Shown here: piece after piece, positions 1 through 13,309 of the stretch
Layout of the letters: every line of letters starts with the position of its first letter
Position numbering within the stretch: the first letter of the stretch is position 1
Source of the DNA: Enoplolaimus lenunculus
Lineage: Eukaryota > Nematoda > Enoplea > Enoplida > Thoracostomopsidae
Assembly: GCA_030248215.1 (NCBI GenBank)
Contig: JASANG010000668.1
Span: 124,001 to 188,000, forward strand
Length of the DNA: 64,000 bases
Reading direction: 5' to 3'
Translations under genes and position numbers: made by a program
The notes under the pieces: model-generated
What the model was told of the DNA's origin: nothing
The model's input: the letters and a program-made list of their open reading frames with translations, nothing else
Database searches by the model: none

Positions 1-1327
1 TTTCTTTTCATAGAACAATCACGTGTATTTCTTAAGAAATTATTATAAACAAAGTAAATGGTGTAAAGTTGTCCAAGATACGTATGTGGAGCGTTCCAGC
101 TTTAATATATAGATATATTTGCCGAAATTTTAGACAAGACAACTAAATATCATAGACGTTAAAATATAGCTGCAAAATGTCAAAAAATGTTCACGTTCGC
201 TTTTAAATTAAGTTTCACCCTGCAAAAATCTATGGTTTTCATTTAAGGGTTACAAGAGTAAATCTGTTCCATTGTGAGGTTGCGATAAAAATGTCAATTA
301 AGAAAAATTGATTACTAACAAACTAATATTCTAGCTCAACGGATGATTTTGATACGTCGTACCCCGTATAGCGGAAATTCATGAGCTTCTAAGATTCAGA
401 GAAGGGAGTACTGGTCAAGAAACTGATTTCTGCAGCATACAGCTGTTGCAAACGTAACTTCCGCATAAGGGCTAACTAGTTAGCTAACATTAGCGATTTA
501 TAGGCATTTAGTAAAAACTAACTTATACTCATTTGGACTTTAAAGGTTATAGGTGCTAATATGTTGCTTCAAAATTTACCGAATCAGCCGTATAATTCTC
601 GTTTCAGCTCTTCGCGACCTTTTTTGATCGCTACGTTTTTTCTTAAAAATTCTTTTACATGAGAGGGCCCGAGTCAGTGAGTATGAAAACCTATTACTAA
701 CTGATGATAGTTGCTATACACGTTTGAAAATTATGGGCCAAGGTTATACCTTGCCAAAACAAAATCATCGATTTAACAATAGCAAAATTAGATATTATAT
801 TTTAGTTTTTACCTTTTTACCATTTCAACAACAAAAACTATACAATAGCAAAGTTAGTTTTAGCATAGAAAACTTGATATAAATTATACCCGGAAATACT
901 ATTTTGCTCTAGACTATCGCGTCGACTAGTATACCACTAGCTCACACCAGCAACAGCCCAAGAATGTTAACAGGGGAACCGAAACACCTCGGAGATGCTT
1001 CGCATATCCTAAGAAAGAATTTTTTCAATTAAATAAATTATTTAAGTCGTAAATTGGTACACGGAACCAAAATGGACCCACGCGGATTTGTGCTATCCTT
1101 GATGTCCCTCAGATTGAGGAATGTAGTGCCAAAAGGCGGTGGTATAATTAATTATGTGTGAAGTTCTTTTCAATAGTATATGTGTAATTAGAACGCACAC
1201 TTCAACAAGTGTACTTTTAGCTTATAATAGTGTACACCGTATGTTGTTTAACCAACTGTATATGGCGCAAATCAACAATTGGTGAAACAGGTATTGAAAC
1301 TTTTAAACCAACGAATCTCAACCAAGA
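1..1327. other. No supportable feature
   Basis: AT-rich sequence with stops in all frames. A GAGAAAACC / CTATTACTAACTGATGATAG segment near 690-715 is a fragment of the GTAGCACTTATCACC MITE type. Nothing else recognised. Confidence 0.5.
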
Positions 1328-1618
1328 GTGCATAATACAAGAGTGTGCAACTCTTGCGGTTTCGCATGGTGTAAAATGTACCACCGGGCGTTGCGTTATT
1401 GGTCGACCCCGAGCCTTGGTTAGAGGACGGGTCGTTGTCACATGCAAAACCCTAAACTATAAGCGGGGTAGTTGTTGCCGGATACATAGTGTCATGGTTC
1501 GCATTGGTTGTACCCACCTCTACATAAAGGGGAGGCAAAAAACGCAACGTGTACCGGGTACATTCTTTTCTACTCAGACTGTACCCAGTTGCATACTCTT
1601 GTTAAACTATGCATCATC
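1328..1618. mobile_element. GAGTATGCAACT-type MITE
   Basis: Ends GCATAATACAAGAGTGTGC and GCATACTCTTGTTAAACTATGC are imperfect inverted repeats, with GTACCGGGTACATTCTTTTC inside one arm. It is the reverse of the copy at 4740-5046 and explains the 136-codon open frame here. Half copies lie near 23340-23410, 34250-34330 and 41440-41515. Confidence 0.75.
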
Positions 1619-3578
1619 CAATCTTGATCAAACTAACTGAAACTTTCTGTACAGGCGATTTGCTTTATTTGAGAACAATACACAAAAACTGGACCGCCGA
1701 AAATAGCAAAGAACACTAAATCCAGCAAAATCATTTCGATTGAACACTAAATTTCGGCTGAGTTTTGCTTGCACGCTAAATTCTAAAATTGTTTTGCGGA
1801 AAAACAGGCAAAAATCATCCATTGCAAATTAATATGTAAACGTAGTTGCTGAAACAGAATATTGTTTCAACATCATAGCAATTTAAATATTGACAATTTT
1901 CAAAATTTAAATATTACACTGACAATGGACGTTTAAAATCAACAAAATCAAATCTCTCATTTAGTTTGCCAAATTGGTTGTAAATTAAACTTCTGCTGAA
2001 CCCCGGTCTTCCACTCCATGGCTGTGATGATCGAGATATAAGTCGACACCATGATTTGTAGAGATTTTCAACTGCGTATACGCGTAATAATTGTTGATCG
2101 GCAACGCATTATTTATACTTTTACATGCGTATTGCAAAAGCTTGCATTATGTCAAGTACTGGTATAAAGCTACAGTCTACAGCCCAAGACGAGCGGTTGT
2201 ATGGACATTTCGACCACCTTGAGTTTGGTTCAATGGTTAAAAATAGTCTATTGATTCGATCTATATATTATATATAATATTTAATATATATTATATATAA
2301 TATATATAATATATATATGTATATATATTTATATATATATATAAATATATATATACCTGAAAGTGGAGCGCTAAGCGGCTAAGAGCTCGTTTTACCGCTT
2401 GAAATCATACATAACACATATCATTTCACGGTTAATCAAACAAAATTAAAGCGGAAAGGTAAAAACAGCCGGCTGTATGATTTACATTAACAGTTGTAGG
2501 TCCGCAATAGCTGAACGGCTGAGGATAGCGGTATATTTGTCATGCGGCGCTGGCCGGCGCTGGACTTTACTGCACGTCAAAAAATTTTTGTTTACAAATT
2601 ATTGATAGGCTGTGGCATATAGCAATTAATGTGCTTTGTAGTACACTGCCAAGCGGCACGGGAATGTTCCGGAAATTGGCGGACGGCGCCGAACGGCGGC
2701 GGACGACGTCAAAAGTATAACGCCGTAATTGGCGAACGACAACACTCACGGTGCGGACGGCGATGGACAAGGATGGACGGCAGCAGTCTTTTAGTTGTAA
2801 TTTATATCCTCAACCCAAGCCTGCCCTACACGCACCGCCCCTCGACAATACAAGAGGCTAACTGACATACGTGAAGATATAGTTTAGCAACAAAAAATCT
2901 CATGGTGTTTGTTGTTGTCAAGTTTTTTAGTAGAAACTAAATCTATATCTAAGGAAAAAGAATATCATAACAAGAAAATGACAAAATCAAAAGTGAAACA
3001 CAGCGAGTAAAAATGAAGCTGTTTAGCTCAGCCGGGTTTCGCAACCAAAAATATAGCTATGTTAACAAAGCCTAAAGGTTTTTTTATATGCTGACTCTAT
3101 TCGGTATTTAGCTTTAGGGTTGTGCTATACATTTGAATTATTTTAATGCTGGGTGACGGACGGCACCGTACGACCAGTATATTGTAACCCTAAGTGTGAC
3201 CACAGTCCAACTATTTTTAATAAAAAATTCACTATTAGCCTAATCGCAAGCATACCACAGCTTACTGCTTTTATTTAAAGACTCCCATCTGCCTTCACCC
3301 TGTGCATGGACACTGTCCAACTAATTCTAACACAAAATCCATCGCGTTTTATTGGTTCATTCTCATTTAAACTTTAGGTTTATTTGAATCCTGAAAAGTA
3401 ACTTTATTATCATCACCATACATAGAACGGCTATGTGGCTTACAGCGGTGGCACCTACTGGTATACAATGGCTGGTTGAAATGTACTCTAAAGTCCACAG
3501 GAATACTCGAGTCTAGCACAACTGTAAAACTGGGGTCTAATTTTGACTAGTTTTGAATTTGGACAACCAACTCTTATA
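1619..3578. other. Intergenic, CGGACGGC-rich patch
   Basis: No gene seen. 2510-2790 is unusually G+C-rich with CGGCG/GGACGG motifs that recur at about 3150-3190, 26570-26630 and 47040-47190, so it is probably another dispersed repeat. Open frames here follow that composition. Confidence 0.45.
2254..2358. repeat. (TA)n-rich microsatellite
   Basis: About 100 bp of alternating AT/TA with small palindromic interruptions. Confidence 0.9.
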
Positions 3579-3586
3579 GATGGCGG

Positions 3587-3784
3587 GGCCCATGTATAGA
3601 ACAGGACCGTATCGTTTTCCGGAGGGGCTATAATAAAGTCAGTTTAAGCTTTAGACTAATTTTTTTGCTTAGGCTTAGGAATAGGCTCATCCGTACGCTT
3701 AGGCTTAGGCTTAGGCTTAGAATTAGACTTTAGACTTATGAATATGCTTATACTACTGTTCCGGCCCTGTTCTATACATGGGCC
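3587..3784 (+). mobile_element. TTAGGC-bearing MITE, intact copy
   Basis: The ends GGCCCATGTATAGAACAGG and CCTGTTCTATACATGGGCC are inverted repeats. The perfect 8-bp target duplication is GATGGCGG (3579-3586 and 3785-3792). The interior holds a short AAGCTTTAGAC block and arrays of GCTTAG(G)-type units matching TTAGGC. No coding capacity. The 8-bp duplication fits hAT, P, Merlin or Sola1 transposases; the family is not settled. Confidence 0.9.
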
Positions 3785-4739
3785 GATGGCGGAATACTGT
3801 GCCTAGGTATATTTGAAAGCTTCGACGACTGGGCTCGTGGGTTCGAGTTAATTTGTTAAAACTTAATCGAAAACACTTTTAGGCGGTAGGACCGGTATAA
3901 CGGTACTACATGGTACATCCGTGTGTACTGTATTTTTGAGTCTAATGTTGAAATTGTAATCGTCAAGTGCTGTTGGAGATGTGACGGCGAGTTAGGAAGA
4001 TTTTTTGAAAACGGTACGACCGGGTTGCGTTTGGGATAAAATACGAAATGTTTCGACTGCAGAGGCGGATCCAAAAATTTTTGACGGGGTGGGCGGGCTG
4101 GCAAACGTTATGAAACGCAAAAATTGTGAGGTAGGGAGGGACCTTACCATTTTATCACAAAAAATCTGCGGAAAAATTGTTTTTACAAAAAATTTTCTGA
4201 CGGGAAAAGAACACAATTTTTAACCGTGGCCTTAATTTTTTATTTTAAAATTGAACAAAACATTAACAATATGTATTGGTTTATACACAGCAAGACCGTA
4301 GCCATAGCCATGAGGGTTTTGGCCAGGAGGGTCCAGAGACCATATCCACAATCCGTGAACCCAAGAAACATTTTGTGAATGTTCCAAACGGGCTTAGTAC
4401 TAAAATTGCGTTTCGATTCTAGCTTGTGCCACTCACAAGGTATTCTTTCATTCATATAAAGGATTTGTAAGGGATAAATTTTAAAATTGTGTCAAGATTT
4501 TCAGGTCACTTCGCTCGCGAATTCTTCAAAACTCAAGGTTTACTGTAACTCGTGGTTACGTGGAGAACCCGCGTCAATTGAAAATCATGACTCCGCACCT
4601 GGTTCACAAACAGAATCATTTTTGTTATGGTTGATTGGCACCTCGCTTCACTCTTCAAATTGCCCTTAAATAACACCTACTTGATTCTGGTTCTTTTCTA
4701 AATTAAAAATGAATTCTATCTATGGGTTGATTATAGCAA

Positions 4740-5046
4740 GAGTGGATGATGCATACTAACAAGAGTATGCAACTTAATACATTCTGTGTAGAAAAGAATG
4801 TACCCGGTACGCGTTGTGTTTTTGGCCTACCCCACCTCTTTTAGAGGGGGTACAACCCTTGCGGACCATGACACTTTATGTATCCGGCAACAAATTGCTC
4901 CGCTTACAATTTAATTTAGGGTTATTGCATGTAAGAGCGACCCCTTCTAAACAAAAGGGGGGTCGGCCAAAAACACAACGCCCGGTGGTACATTTTATAC
5001 CATGCGGAGCTCAAAGAGTTGCACACTCTTGTGTCATGCACTCTTT
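4740..5046. mobile_element. GAGTATGCAACT-type MITE, opposite orientation
   Basis: GATGCATACTAACAAGAGTA at the left and GTTGCACACTCTTGTGTCAT at the right. The arms share GAAAAGAATGTACCCGGTAC with the copy at 1328-1618. Confidence 0.75.
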
Positions 5047-5364
5047 ATAGTCATCTGAATTTAAGTTTAACTCAATCAGTTATTCAAATAAACTGCTAAA
5101 TACTGCGTATAATAGTGGTAGAATTAAGCTCTTTGTCTGTATTCTCAAACGTGTGTTGGACCTATCACCAGATTGTCATACGGCTTGTAATTTTTGAAGC
5201 ACAGTATCGTGAGGATCAAACTGAGGCACATTTTTGGCAATTGAGGTATTCTACTTCTGTGACAAATTTGAGATCCGCAACTGCATTTATACCGAAAATT
5301 ATCAAAAATGACTCACAATTTTATGACAGCTTTGCCTGACACACTCCTGTAAAAAACTATATTC

Positions 5365-5495
5365 GGCCAACATATAGAACAGTGGCTGAACAGTAGTATA
5401 ACCATATCCTAACCCTAAACCTAAGCAAAAAAAATTAGTCTAAAGCTTAAGCTTACTCTCTTACACAACCCAAAGAAAAACGTTGCCGCCCTAAA
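5365..5495 (-). mobile_element. TTAGGC-bearing MITE, degraded copy
   Basis: It starts GGCCAACATATAGAACAG, has CCTAAACCTAAGC units and the AGTCTAAAGCTTAAGCTTAC block in the opposite orientation, and fades out after CCGCCC. No clear target duplication. Confidence 0.6.
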
Positions 5496-6547
5496 ATTCT
5501 AAAATTCAATTTGTTGGTATCAAGTTTCATAACACACAGAAACATATGTGTGTTATGAATATAAATATATATAGAAGGTGAAATTTTGTGAAAGCTCAGG
5601 GCTATCACGAGTTTCGAGGAAGGAGCGTTGGGCTATAGCATATTTTGCGGCACCGTTGTCAAAAATATTGTGAACGGCGCATTACACAGACCAATAATTC
5701 AAGCTTGCAAACTCTGCATACCTGATTTGAAAAATCAACCAATTTTGTTCAAGACGAATTCTACTAGATTGTCTTTCTGGATGCGATTTGAGAGATTGTT
5801 TACTAAGCGGATTAGCTTCAAATTTAACTTTAAAGTAAAACTAACACCCGTTGCGTTCACTTCCGGTTTCAATTTTTGACACATGCGTATTTGGCAGTGC
5901 CAACGCGAATACTTTTAAATATTACATGATGTCGGTTGTGGTTACAGAAATTTCTAAAATCAGTCTTGGTTGTTTGAGACGGTTCCAAAAAAACAACGGA
6001 TTAGCGAGAATTAATGTTTACAAAATTGACAAATACTCATTGGTTTATCTCAAGTTTTGGAATACTTAATAACTAAACAAGGAAGAAAACTAAAATTTGT
6101 CAACAATTGCCATCACAGAATTCGCTTGCTTGTTACCAGATTCTGAAAGAATTTGTGATTTTACAATAATTACACTCCAGCAAGGATACCAGTATGCTCT
6201 AGCTAGGTTAAAGCTGAAAGGCGAGAATATTAATTTAAAAAAGATGCGTTTCGACACTTTTCTAAGCGCAAGGCTAACATGTAGGCTCCAGGTTTACTCC
6301 TGTAGGTAAAGCCTTTTTCTAAACCAAAACCTAAGCCCAGTCTAAGAGCCAGAATGTCTAAAAATGATAAATCAACAGTTGTTTTTCGAAAAGTAAATAT
6401 TATTTGGATGAGTTTCGCAAATACTGCAGTTTTACCATAGTTCGTAAGTTCTAAATTTAATCAATATTAAACTAAACGTGGTATATATGCCGCGTTTACC
6501 GCGACGTAGGTTATGATTTTATTTCGGCAGGGTTTATAACTTCATAC

Positions 6548-6960
6548 CAGGGTGGAACCGGAATTGTAAAATACCGGAACCGGAAAGTTAAAAGATATAG
6601 CAGCCGTAAAATAAAAATTACTTGTTACCGAAAAATTCATTTTTAACGCTATTTTATCGCTTTTAATGCAATAAACACACCATTTAGAGTGCCAAAATTA
6701 TGAAACAAATGAAGTAGATGGATACGTATGAAATATTATAGAGTATGGAACAAATTGAAAATTTTAGCAATACACGCTCAGACAATTTTACAGAAGTAAG
6801 TTAGAATAATATGCCATTTTTTCTTAAATTTTCAATCGGGAAAATTTTCAATACCGAAAATACCGTAAATTTCCGGAAAAAATACCGGAATTATTACCGG
6901 AACAGCATAGTAAAAAATACCGCATTTCCCTACCGGATCCGGAATTCCGATTGCACCCTG
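6548..6960. mobile_element. CAGGGTGCAACCGG hAT-like element, intact copy
   Basis: Perfect 8-bp duplication CTTCATAC (6540-6547 and 6961-6968). Inverted ends CAGGGTGGAACCGGAATTG and CGATTGCACCCTG, with ACCGG-rich subterminal repeats. No transposase. CAGGGTG ends plus an 8-bp duplication point to hAT. Confidence 0.88.
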
Positions 6961-7440
6961 CTTCATACGTATGTTTTCCAAACGAGCGTAACGTTCCGTT
7001 TAGTTAAAACATAACTATACCGTGTGTGGCACAAAACCCAATTTACTTGCTAAACAGCCAGCCACGGCAGTGGAAGATCAAGCGAAATTCTTTCGCTTGG
7101 GATGCGTAATTGAAAACAATTTCACAAGTTAAGCGAACCAAAATCCTTAAGCTAAACATGATTTTAACGCCGGATAAATTTTTGAATTGATTTTTGTCAG
7201 AGGGCTATGGCCTTAGCGGCACCCTAACATCCGCTAGGTAAACAATACCGCATCAGCCTGAGACATCATGATTCATGAATCTTAGACGTGATTTAAGCCA
7301 CCCAATCGATAGGTATTAAAAATCTCATTCATCTTTGCGATAAAAAAGCAGAGCTGATCCAACCAAAAACCGGGCGTGAAAAGCTCAATATAAAGCCCAT
7401 CGTGATATGAAACGAAAGGATGTGAGCCAGTAAACCACCA

Positions 7441-7541
7441 TCAGGACCACAACCACAACGACAGCAGTAGCAGTGGCATCAGCAGCGGCAACAACAACAA
7501 CAACGACGACGACAACAACAACAACAACAACAACAACAACA

Positions 7542-7582
<41 letters not shown>

Positions 7583-7692
7583 AACAAGAAAACAAGATCA
7601 TTATCAACAACAACAAAAACAACAACAACCATAATAATAATATTAATAATAATAATAATAATAATAATAACAACAACTACAACAACAACAAT

Positions 7693-7733
<41 letters not shown>

Positions 7734-7740
7734 CTGCAAA
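7441..7740. repeat. (CAA)n/(AAT)n compound microsatellite
   Basis: Runs of CAA, then AAT, CAA, AAT and CAA again. The poly-Val, poly-Leu and poly-Tyr open frames on the other strand are artefacts of this. Confidence 0.95.
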
Positions 7741-9011
7741 AGTCATCATGGAAACCTAAACGCTTTGTCGTGGCTTAAAACAGCAAAGATTGTTCACTAA
7801 ACTCCATTGGGACCCTATAACATTTGCCAATCTTAAATCAGAAACCGGGAAACGAAATACGGCAACCGATTTCAAAAGATTGTTTTTATTTTTAATGGAC
7901 CGGTAAAAAAAACCAGGACGCCATATGGCATTTGGGCAGTTAATCTTATCACAGACACGCCTACAAAAGTTCACGGTCGCTACAAATGCAAGCGTGGGAG
8001 GCGACCCAACTACTCTCATTTTCAACCCGTAGTAGTCGACATTTTTCACACCAAAATAGTAACCGGATGTGAAAAGTACCGGAGCCGGACGTGCGGCTCA
8101 ACAAATCTGTCGCCAAAGGAGCCAGATTTGATACGAAATTAGGTAACTGAAATAATGCAACTTTCGCAATATCATGCGTACACCAGGCAACTTCTGAGGG
8201 GGTAGAGTCATGAACACTGAAGTTTTTTGGCATCAACATACGGGACCGAAGCCAAAAACCTTCAGCTTCCGGGATACTGAACGTTTTTGGCTTCAGTGCG
8301 CTAGACACTGAAGATTTTTTGGTTTCGGTTTCTATCACACAACTCCGTCAAAACCTGGTGTACTCATGATATTGTGGAAGTTGAATAATGTTTAATTCGG
8401 TAATTTTAGCAAATATTTGTAAAGTGTGGTGAAATTTAATACAGCTTTTTGACTCCATTCTTAACCATTTTGAGTAGATTGATAAATCAGACGACTGATA
8501 ATTTAGTCAAATAAAGTTAGAATGCGCTAGAATACCATCTTAGGTTTCTGTAAGTTTTATAATTTTAAACTCAAAACAGAAGTGGACGATTTTAAAGCAC
8601 AAAACAATTGAAATAATTATGATACATCATCAAAGTTGCATAAAGTTTATAAGAACTATTTATTCAAATTAAATTTAAAACCTAATTTTTGACGTTTTTG
8701 GGGGTCTGAGAATTTCGATAAGCTTAGTTTAGACGTTTTTTTGTCATTCGCCGCATTTGTCACCTTCGTTTTGAGCTTTAAGACGGCCTACTTCTATTTT
8801 GAGTTTTTATTTACAAACGCTTATTTATAACCATTTTCTGACAATCCGTTCACTTTTCAAAAACACTGACATGCTAAATCGGCTTTCACTGATTTCGAAA
8901 GAAAAACATTTCGTTTTGTTGCGAGATTCAATATTTATCCGGGATAAACTTCAGCTTTAAACAAAATTAAGTCCTAAAAATTTCCTGAAATTGAAACTAT
9001 TAAAAAAGAGT

Positions 9012-9202
9012 GGCCAATGTAAACAACAGAGGTGGAACAGTATTATCATATTCCTTAGCTTAAGCCTAAGCCTAAGCTTAAACAATAGCGCAAGTATGAG
9101 CATATTTCTAAGCCTAAGCCAATCAAAAAAATTGTATAAAGCATAAGCTTACTCTATTATAGTCCCACAAAAAACTCTCCGCTTCTGATCTTTACATGGA
9201 CT
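9012..9202 (-). mobile_element. TTAGGC-bearing MITE inside duplicated block A1
   Basis: Ends GGCCAATGTAAACAACAG and CTTTACATGGACT, with internal CTAAGCCTAAGCC units. The flanks AAAAGAGT and AATACAGT match at six of eight positions, suggesting an old 8-bp duplication. The same copy recurs in the other two blocks. Confidence 0.75.
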
Positions 9203-10711
9203 AATACAGTTATAACCCAGTCAGATCAAATTTCAAAATTGAAATCCCGGTTCCGGGTTCGGTTTGACAAAAAAATTAAATTACAGCCCCAGTTTCAGAT
9301 CCGACTAATTGTTGTTTGTTGCGTATAGAACGCTGCAATAAAATACCTAAAAATTGCGCATCAAAATTTGCATTTTATACCGTTTCGCAGTCTAAAGTTT
9401 ACCCGATCCTATAGCAATAAACAACACAGACACCAGTAAGAATGCGAGAAAAGACAACTGTATTCACTTGCATTAATATTCTCTTGAGAGCTAAAAAACG
9501 ACAATTGAGCTAACGTAAAAAAACCTAAACCATGCATGTTCCAAAAAGGGCGTAGGCTCAGATTTCATTTCAAGAGGATATTATTAATTGCAAGTATTGC
9601 AAGAGAAAAAAAATTGCAAAGCAAGTGTAGCGAGCGATAAAATTATTTTTGACGTCTAAAATCCATTGCAAAATTAGTCATTTTCTATTTCGTCCAGAAA
9701 TTTCAAAAGTAAATACATTCCTCTTATTCCCTACCTTCTATACTGTGAGCCGTCTAACTACTAGCATGGTTTCTATGATGGCGGTGTGGGCGAATTTTGT
9801 TCAAAATATCTGTATCCTTGTGTCGACTTTAGTTCGAATTAGGCTTTCATTTTGCTCTAAAACCCAGCAAAACAGAGCGCTAAGTTTAATTTGAATTTTT
9901 CAATTGAGTTTGCGATTTTGGGTATATTGAATTTTAAGGCAGCAAAACCAAATTCGTTTTAACCAAACGATATATACTTATTGCGTCGGATTGAGTTAAA
10001 CTTGACCGAAAGATAACTATTTTTTTGCGAGTTTTACATTTGAAACCGCTCTAAAGCTACGCAATGTTGTCGGCTTTAAAAGCAACCTAAAAACATTACC
10101 ACAGTGAGGTTCCTAGTATTTGATAAAAATGTCAGTTAATTTTAGTTCGCTTTATCCGTTGTACCAGCGTTGAACAGGTTCGTAAAGACCGCATGGCTTG
10201 TAAAACCAAGGAATTACATGTGGGGTTTTGGGACCACAAAAACCACAAATAGCCCAAAATCCGGCTGTATCGGACTGGATGTTTACTGCACGTTTTGTGA
10301 GGTATATTTTAACTAAAAAACATTTTATTTGAAGATTAATACTGCTAGCATTAATATTATTTATGTTTGTTTGATAAAAAACAGATATTGGTTAAAATGT
10401 ACGCATGGGTTGGTTAAATATCAATCGCATGTAAAACTGGTACTGTAGTGACCCGAATAACGAAGAAGCGTTAAAGACGCCACTGTATACTTTGCGACAA
10501 AATCAGACGGAACCTTCTTTGATGAACTACAAGACTGATAGCGATTTTAGAAATCTTAAGTAAAGCATGGATAAAAATAGAAAATTTTTGGACAATTATG
10601 TAATGTAGTGGTTTCACGGGGAAATATATACATTTACGAAATAAGCTGTGAAAAGTGTAAACGTTTGAATCGCAAAACGTATCCTTATTCACCGAAGAAT
10701 AATTAACACAA

Positions 10712-10963
10712 CACTGTAAATTCCAGTGAGTTGATTTTAACTCAGAATGAGGTGAATCAGTCAGTCTGAGTTAGGACTATCAGAACTCAGAATTGTGAGT
10801 TGATTCTGCTCAATCTGAATTAATTGATCAAGTCGCTTGGAATCAAATCAACTGAGAGCGATAATCAACTCAACTCAGAGTGAGTTAATGCTTATTGTTA
10901 TTAACTCAGAAATAAATAACTCGTTAGCTGAGTTGATAAATCAACTCATTGGCTTTTACAGTG
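10712..10963 (+). mobile_element. CACTGTAAATTCC-type MITE in block A1
   Basis: Left end CACTGTAAATTCCAGTGAG, right end TTTTACAGTG, with the interior full of AACTCAGA/TGAGTT motifs. Copies in block A3 (18966-19214) and, eroded and inverted, in block A2 (about 14515-14705) belong to the block duplication. Confidence 0.75.
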
Positions 10964-12489
10964 AAGGAAGATCAAGAATTGCCAGCGACAAAATTTCAAA
11001 CTCCAACTTGTGAACGCTGCTGATAAAACGCGTCAATTGCTTGCAGCAGCCCGAGAATTAACACAGCATTTTTGCCTAAAATCAGCAGGAGTTGAACTCT
11101 CCCCGTTGAAGTTAAGCTTTTGACCAGAAGAATAAATGAAACCAAAAAAACACAATACAAAATACTGGCTTGCAAGGAGAATAAATTTTGCTCAACACTC
11201 AGCAAGGGGTAATAGAGCAAATTCAAAAAGCGAACACGAAATAATGGCTGACTAAACTTTTATTGCAATTGAATTCTATATAAACACCGAAGGTTGGTTC
11301 AGCACGTCAAAGAAAACACAAAACTATTTTTAACCAATCATTTGACAGCTGCTGTCCACAGTTGCTACAACCTTTTGTTCAAAATTTAACAAAAATTAAT
11401 ATTTAAGTAAAATATTGATTTGCATTTTTTCAGATTTTCACAGAGGAAGCATATTTAAAGGTTCAGGGTGATTGAGGAACAGCAATCGGTCAAAAATATA
11501 TTGGATTCATGTTTATGATGCGCAGTTTACATTATAAAATTCGGCCGAGCCATAAAATGTGTCATACTCATAACCCAGGGCTTACATCCACTCGTCTAAA
11601 CTTACCTTAACAAAAATTTTCCACTGACCCTATCTGAAATAGTCTCATACTAAGCAGAAAATGTAGCTTAAATACATTAAAACCAGAAAAACAGTTCTAA
11701 TTTAAGGCAAGTGTTTGTTGAAAGTTAATTTGAATACAAGAATTCTGTGCTTGAATTATTTGAGACACAAATATCTGGGTTCGTAAGACTATACATGTCT
11801 CAGTTTGTAAGACTATAAATGTCTGAAATTTAACACTTTTTAGTCTTGATACTTCAATCACTTATTTTCCTAAATTTTCAAGACTTAAATGTGTTGCATT
11901 TCGGACATAATAGGTTTATAAAACCCATATTTGTGTCTCAAATATTCACGACAGATTTCTTCTATTCAAATTTGTTTTCAAGAAATAGTTGCCTTATACT
12001 TAAGAGTAGAGTTTCTAATTTTAACGTTTACACACCACATTTTTTTGTTTAATTACAATTTAAGGCTGTATTAACTTGAATTGTTTAAAGTTGAAATATG
12101 ACGGGATTTTGCTAAACTCTCGTTTTTCAACTCAAACTCGTCAAATGTGAATATATCATTTTCTAAGCGCTATATATCTTAAAAATCATCAAAACATTCT
12201 GAACAATTTTAGAATTTCAAGTATACAATTCAAAACATATACCAGGAATGTGTACTAGGACACAATCTTTACTGTCAGACATTTTGCTAAAATATAAGAC
12301 AATTTGTTCAAAGAGTTAATGCGAACAAGTGTATTTTATCTTATTGTTTAAAAACAAAAATTTATTGTGACTTTTATTTATCTTATTTGAATAAATGAAA
12401 AATTGGCCCATGTATCGAACAGGGCGGATTTTTCGGTGGTGTATAGAGTAGTTATTTAGACTTTTTTTTGCTTGCTTGTACCCGTTAGG

Positions 12490-13205
12490 ACACATTTTTA
12501 ACTGTCAGCTTTTTGTTAAATATGTTTTAATGCATTCTTTTAAATCAATTTTGTTTAAAGATGTTAATGTCGAACAAGTGTATTTTATCTGATATTGTTT
12601 AAAAACAAAAATGTTATTGTGACTTTGAGGTTATTAATCTTATTTGGAATGAAATTTTTTATAAATATATATTAATTTTAGATTTTAAAGTGTTTGGTTT
12701 TTTTTTTTTTTTTATTTAATTTATTTTTTTTTTTGTTTTTTTTTTTATTGGTTTTTTTTTTGTTTTGTTTTTTTTTTTTTTTGTTTTTTTTATTGAATGT
12801 AAGTAGGGGGAGTTTTGTGTGTGATGATAAGTAAGTTAGTTTAGAGTATTTTTTTTTGGTTAGTTGGTTAGTTAGGTTGTTATTTTAGTTAGGTAGGTTA
12901 GGTTAGTTTATTATTTTAAAGTAATTGGGAATTTTTTTTTTTTTTTTTAATTTTTTTTTTTTTGTTTTTTTTTTTTTTTTTTGTTTTTGTTTTTTAATAG
13001 CTATTTTTTTATTTTAGTTTTGGTATGGAGTTTGTTTTGTTGTTGGTTTTGTGTTGTTTTTTTTTTTTCTTTTTTATTATTTTGTTTTTTTTTATTTTTT
13101 TCTGTTTTTTTTTGTTTTGGTTTTTGTTATTTTTTTCGTGAGTTTTTAATTTTAGTTAAGAGAGTTTCGCAAGGGAAAGTAGTATAAGATTTCTACTAAG
13201 CCTAA
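12490..13205. repeat. Noisy partial repeat and T-rich low-complexity block
   Basis: 12490-12660 is a corrupted repetition of 12262-12400. 12690-13150 is almost only T and G with long T runs (strand-biased low complexity). It separates A1 from A2 and looks like low-quality read sequence. The open frame in it is compositional. Confidence 0.75.
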
Positions 13206-13309
13206 GCTGAGCTAGCGTAAATAGCTAGCTGTAAGCTAGCAAAAATATTAAGTTAAGTTATTTTAAGTCGGAAACATTCGCTGTTTACATGCATTTTCAT
13301 TACTTCAAA

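Larger units (their letters stand above)
8340..12408 (+). repeat. Block A1 of a three-block repeat
   Basis: It matches 16560-20668 in direct orientation at an offset of about 8,245-8,261 bp, with near identity from about 9,220 onward, and matches 13310-16430 in reverse. It contains two MITEs and no supportable gene. It ends inside a TTAGGC-bearing MITE that is complete only in A3. Confidence 0.9.

Noticed and set aside
1230-1640. 136-codon plus-strand open frame with many Cys
   Set aside because: It coincides with a MITE that recurs in reverse at 4740-5046; the frame is not kept there, so it is a by-product of repeat sequence.
3660-3735. Telomere or chromosome end suggested by TTAGGC runs
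   Set aside because: The runs are short, degenerate, in both orientations, and always inside elements with inverted ends and target duplications.
7441-7749. Poly-Val/Leu/Tyr open frames on the minus strand
   Set aside because: Pure consequence of CAA/AAT microsatellite translation.
10996-11226. Hydrophobic 76-codon minus-strand frame, conserved at 19247-19477
   Set aside because: Conservation comes from the block duplication A1/A3; the inverted copy does not keep it and there is no other sign of coding.
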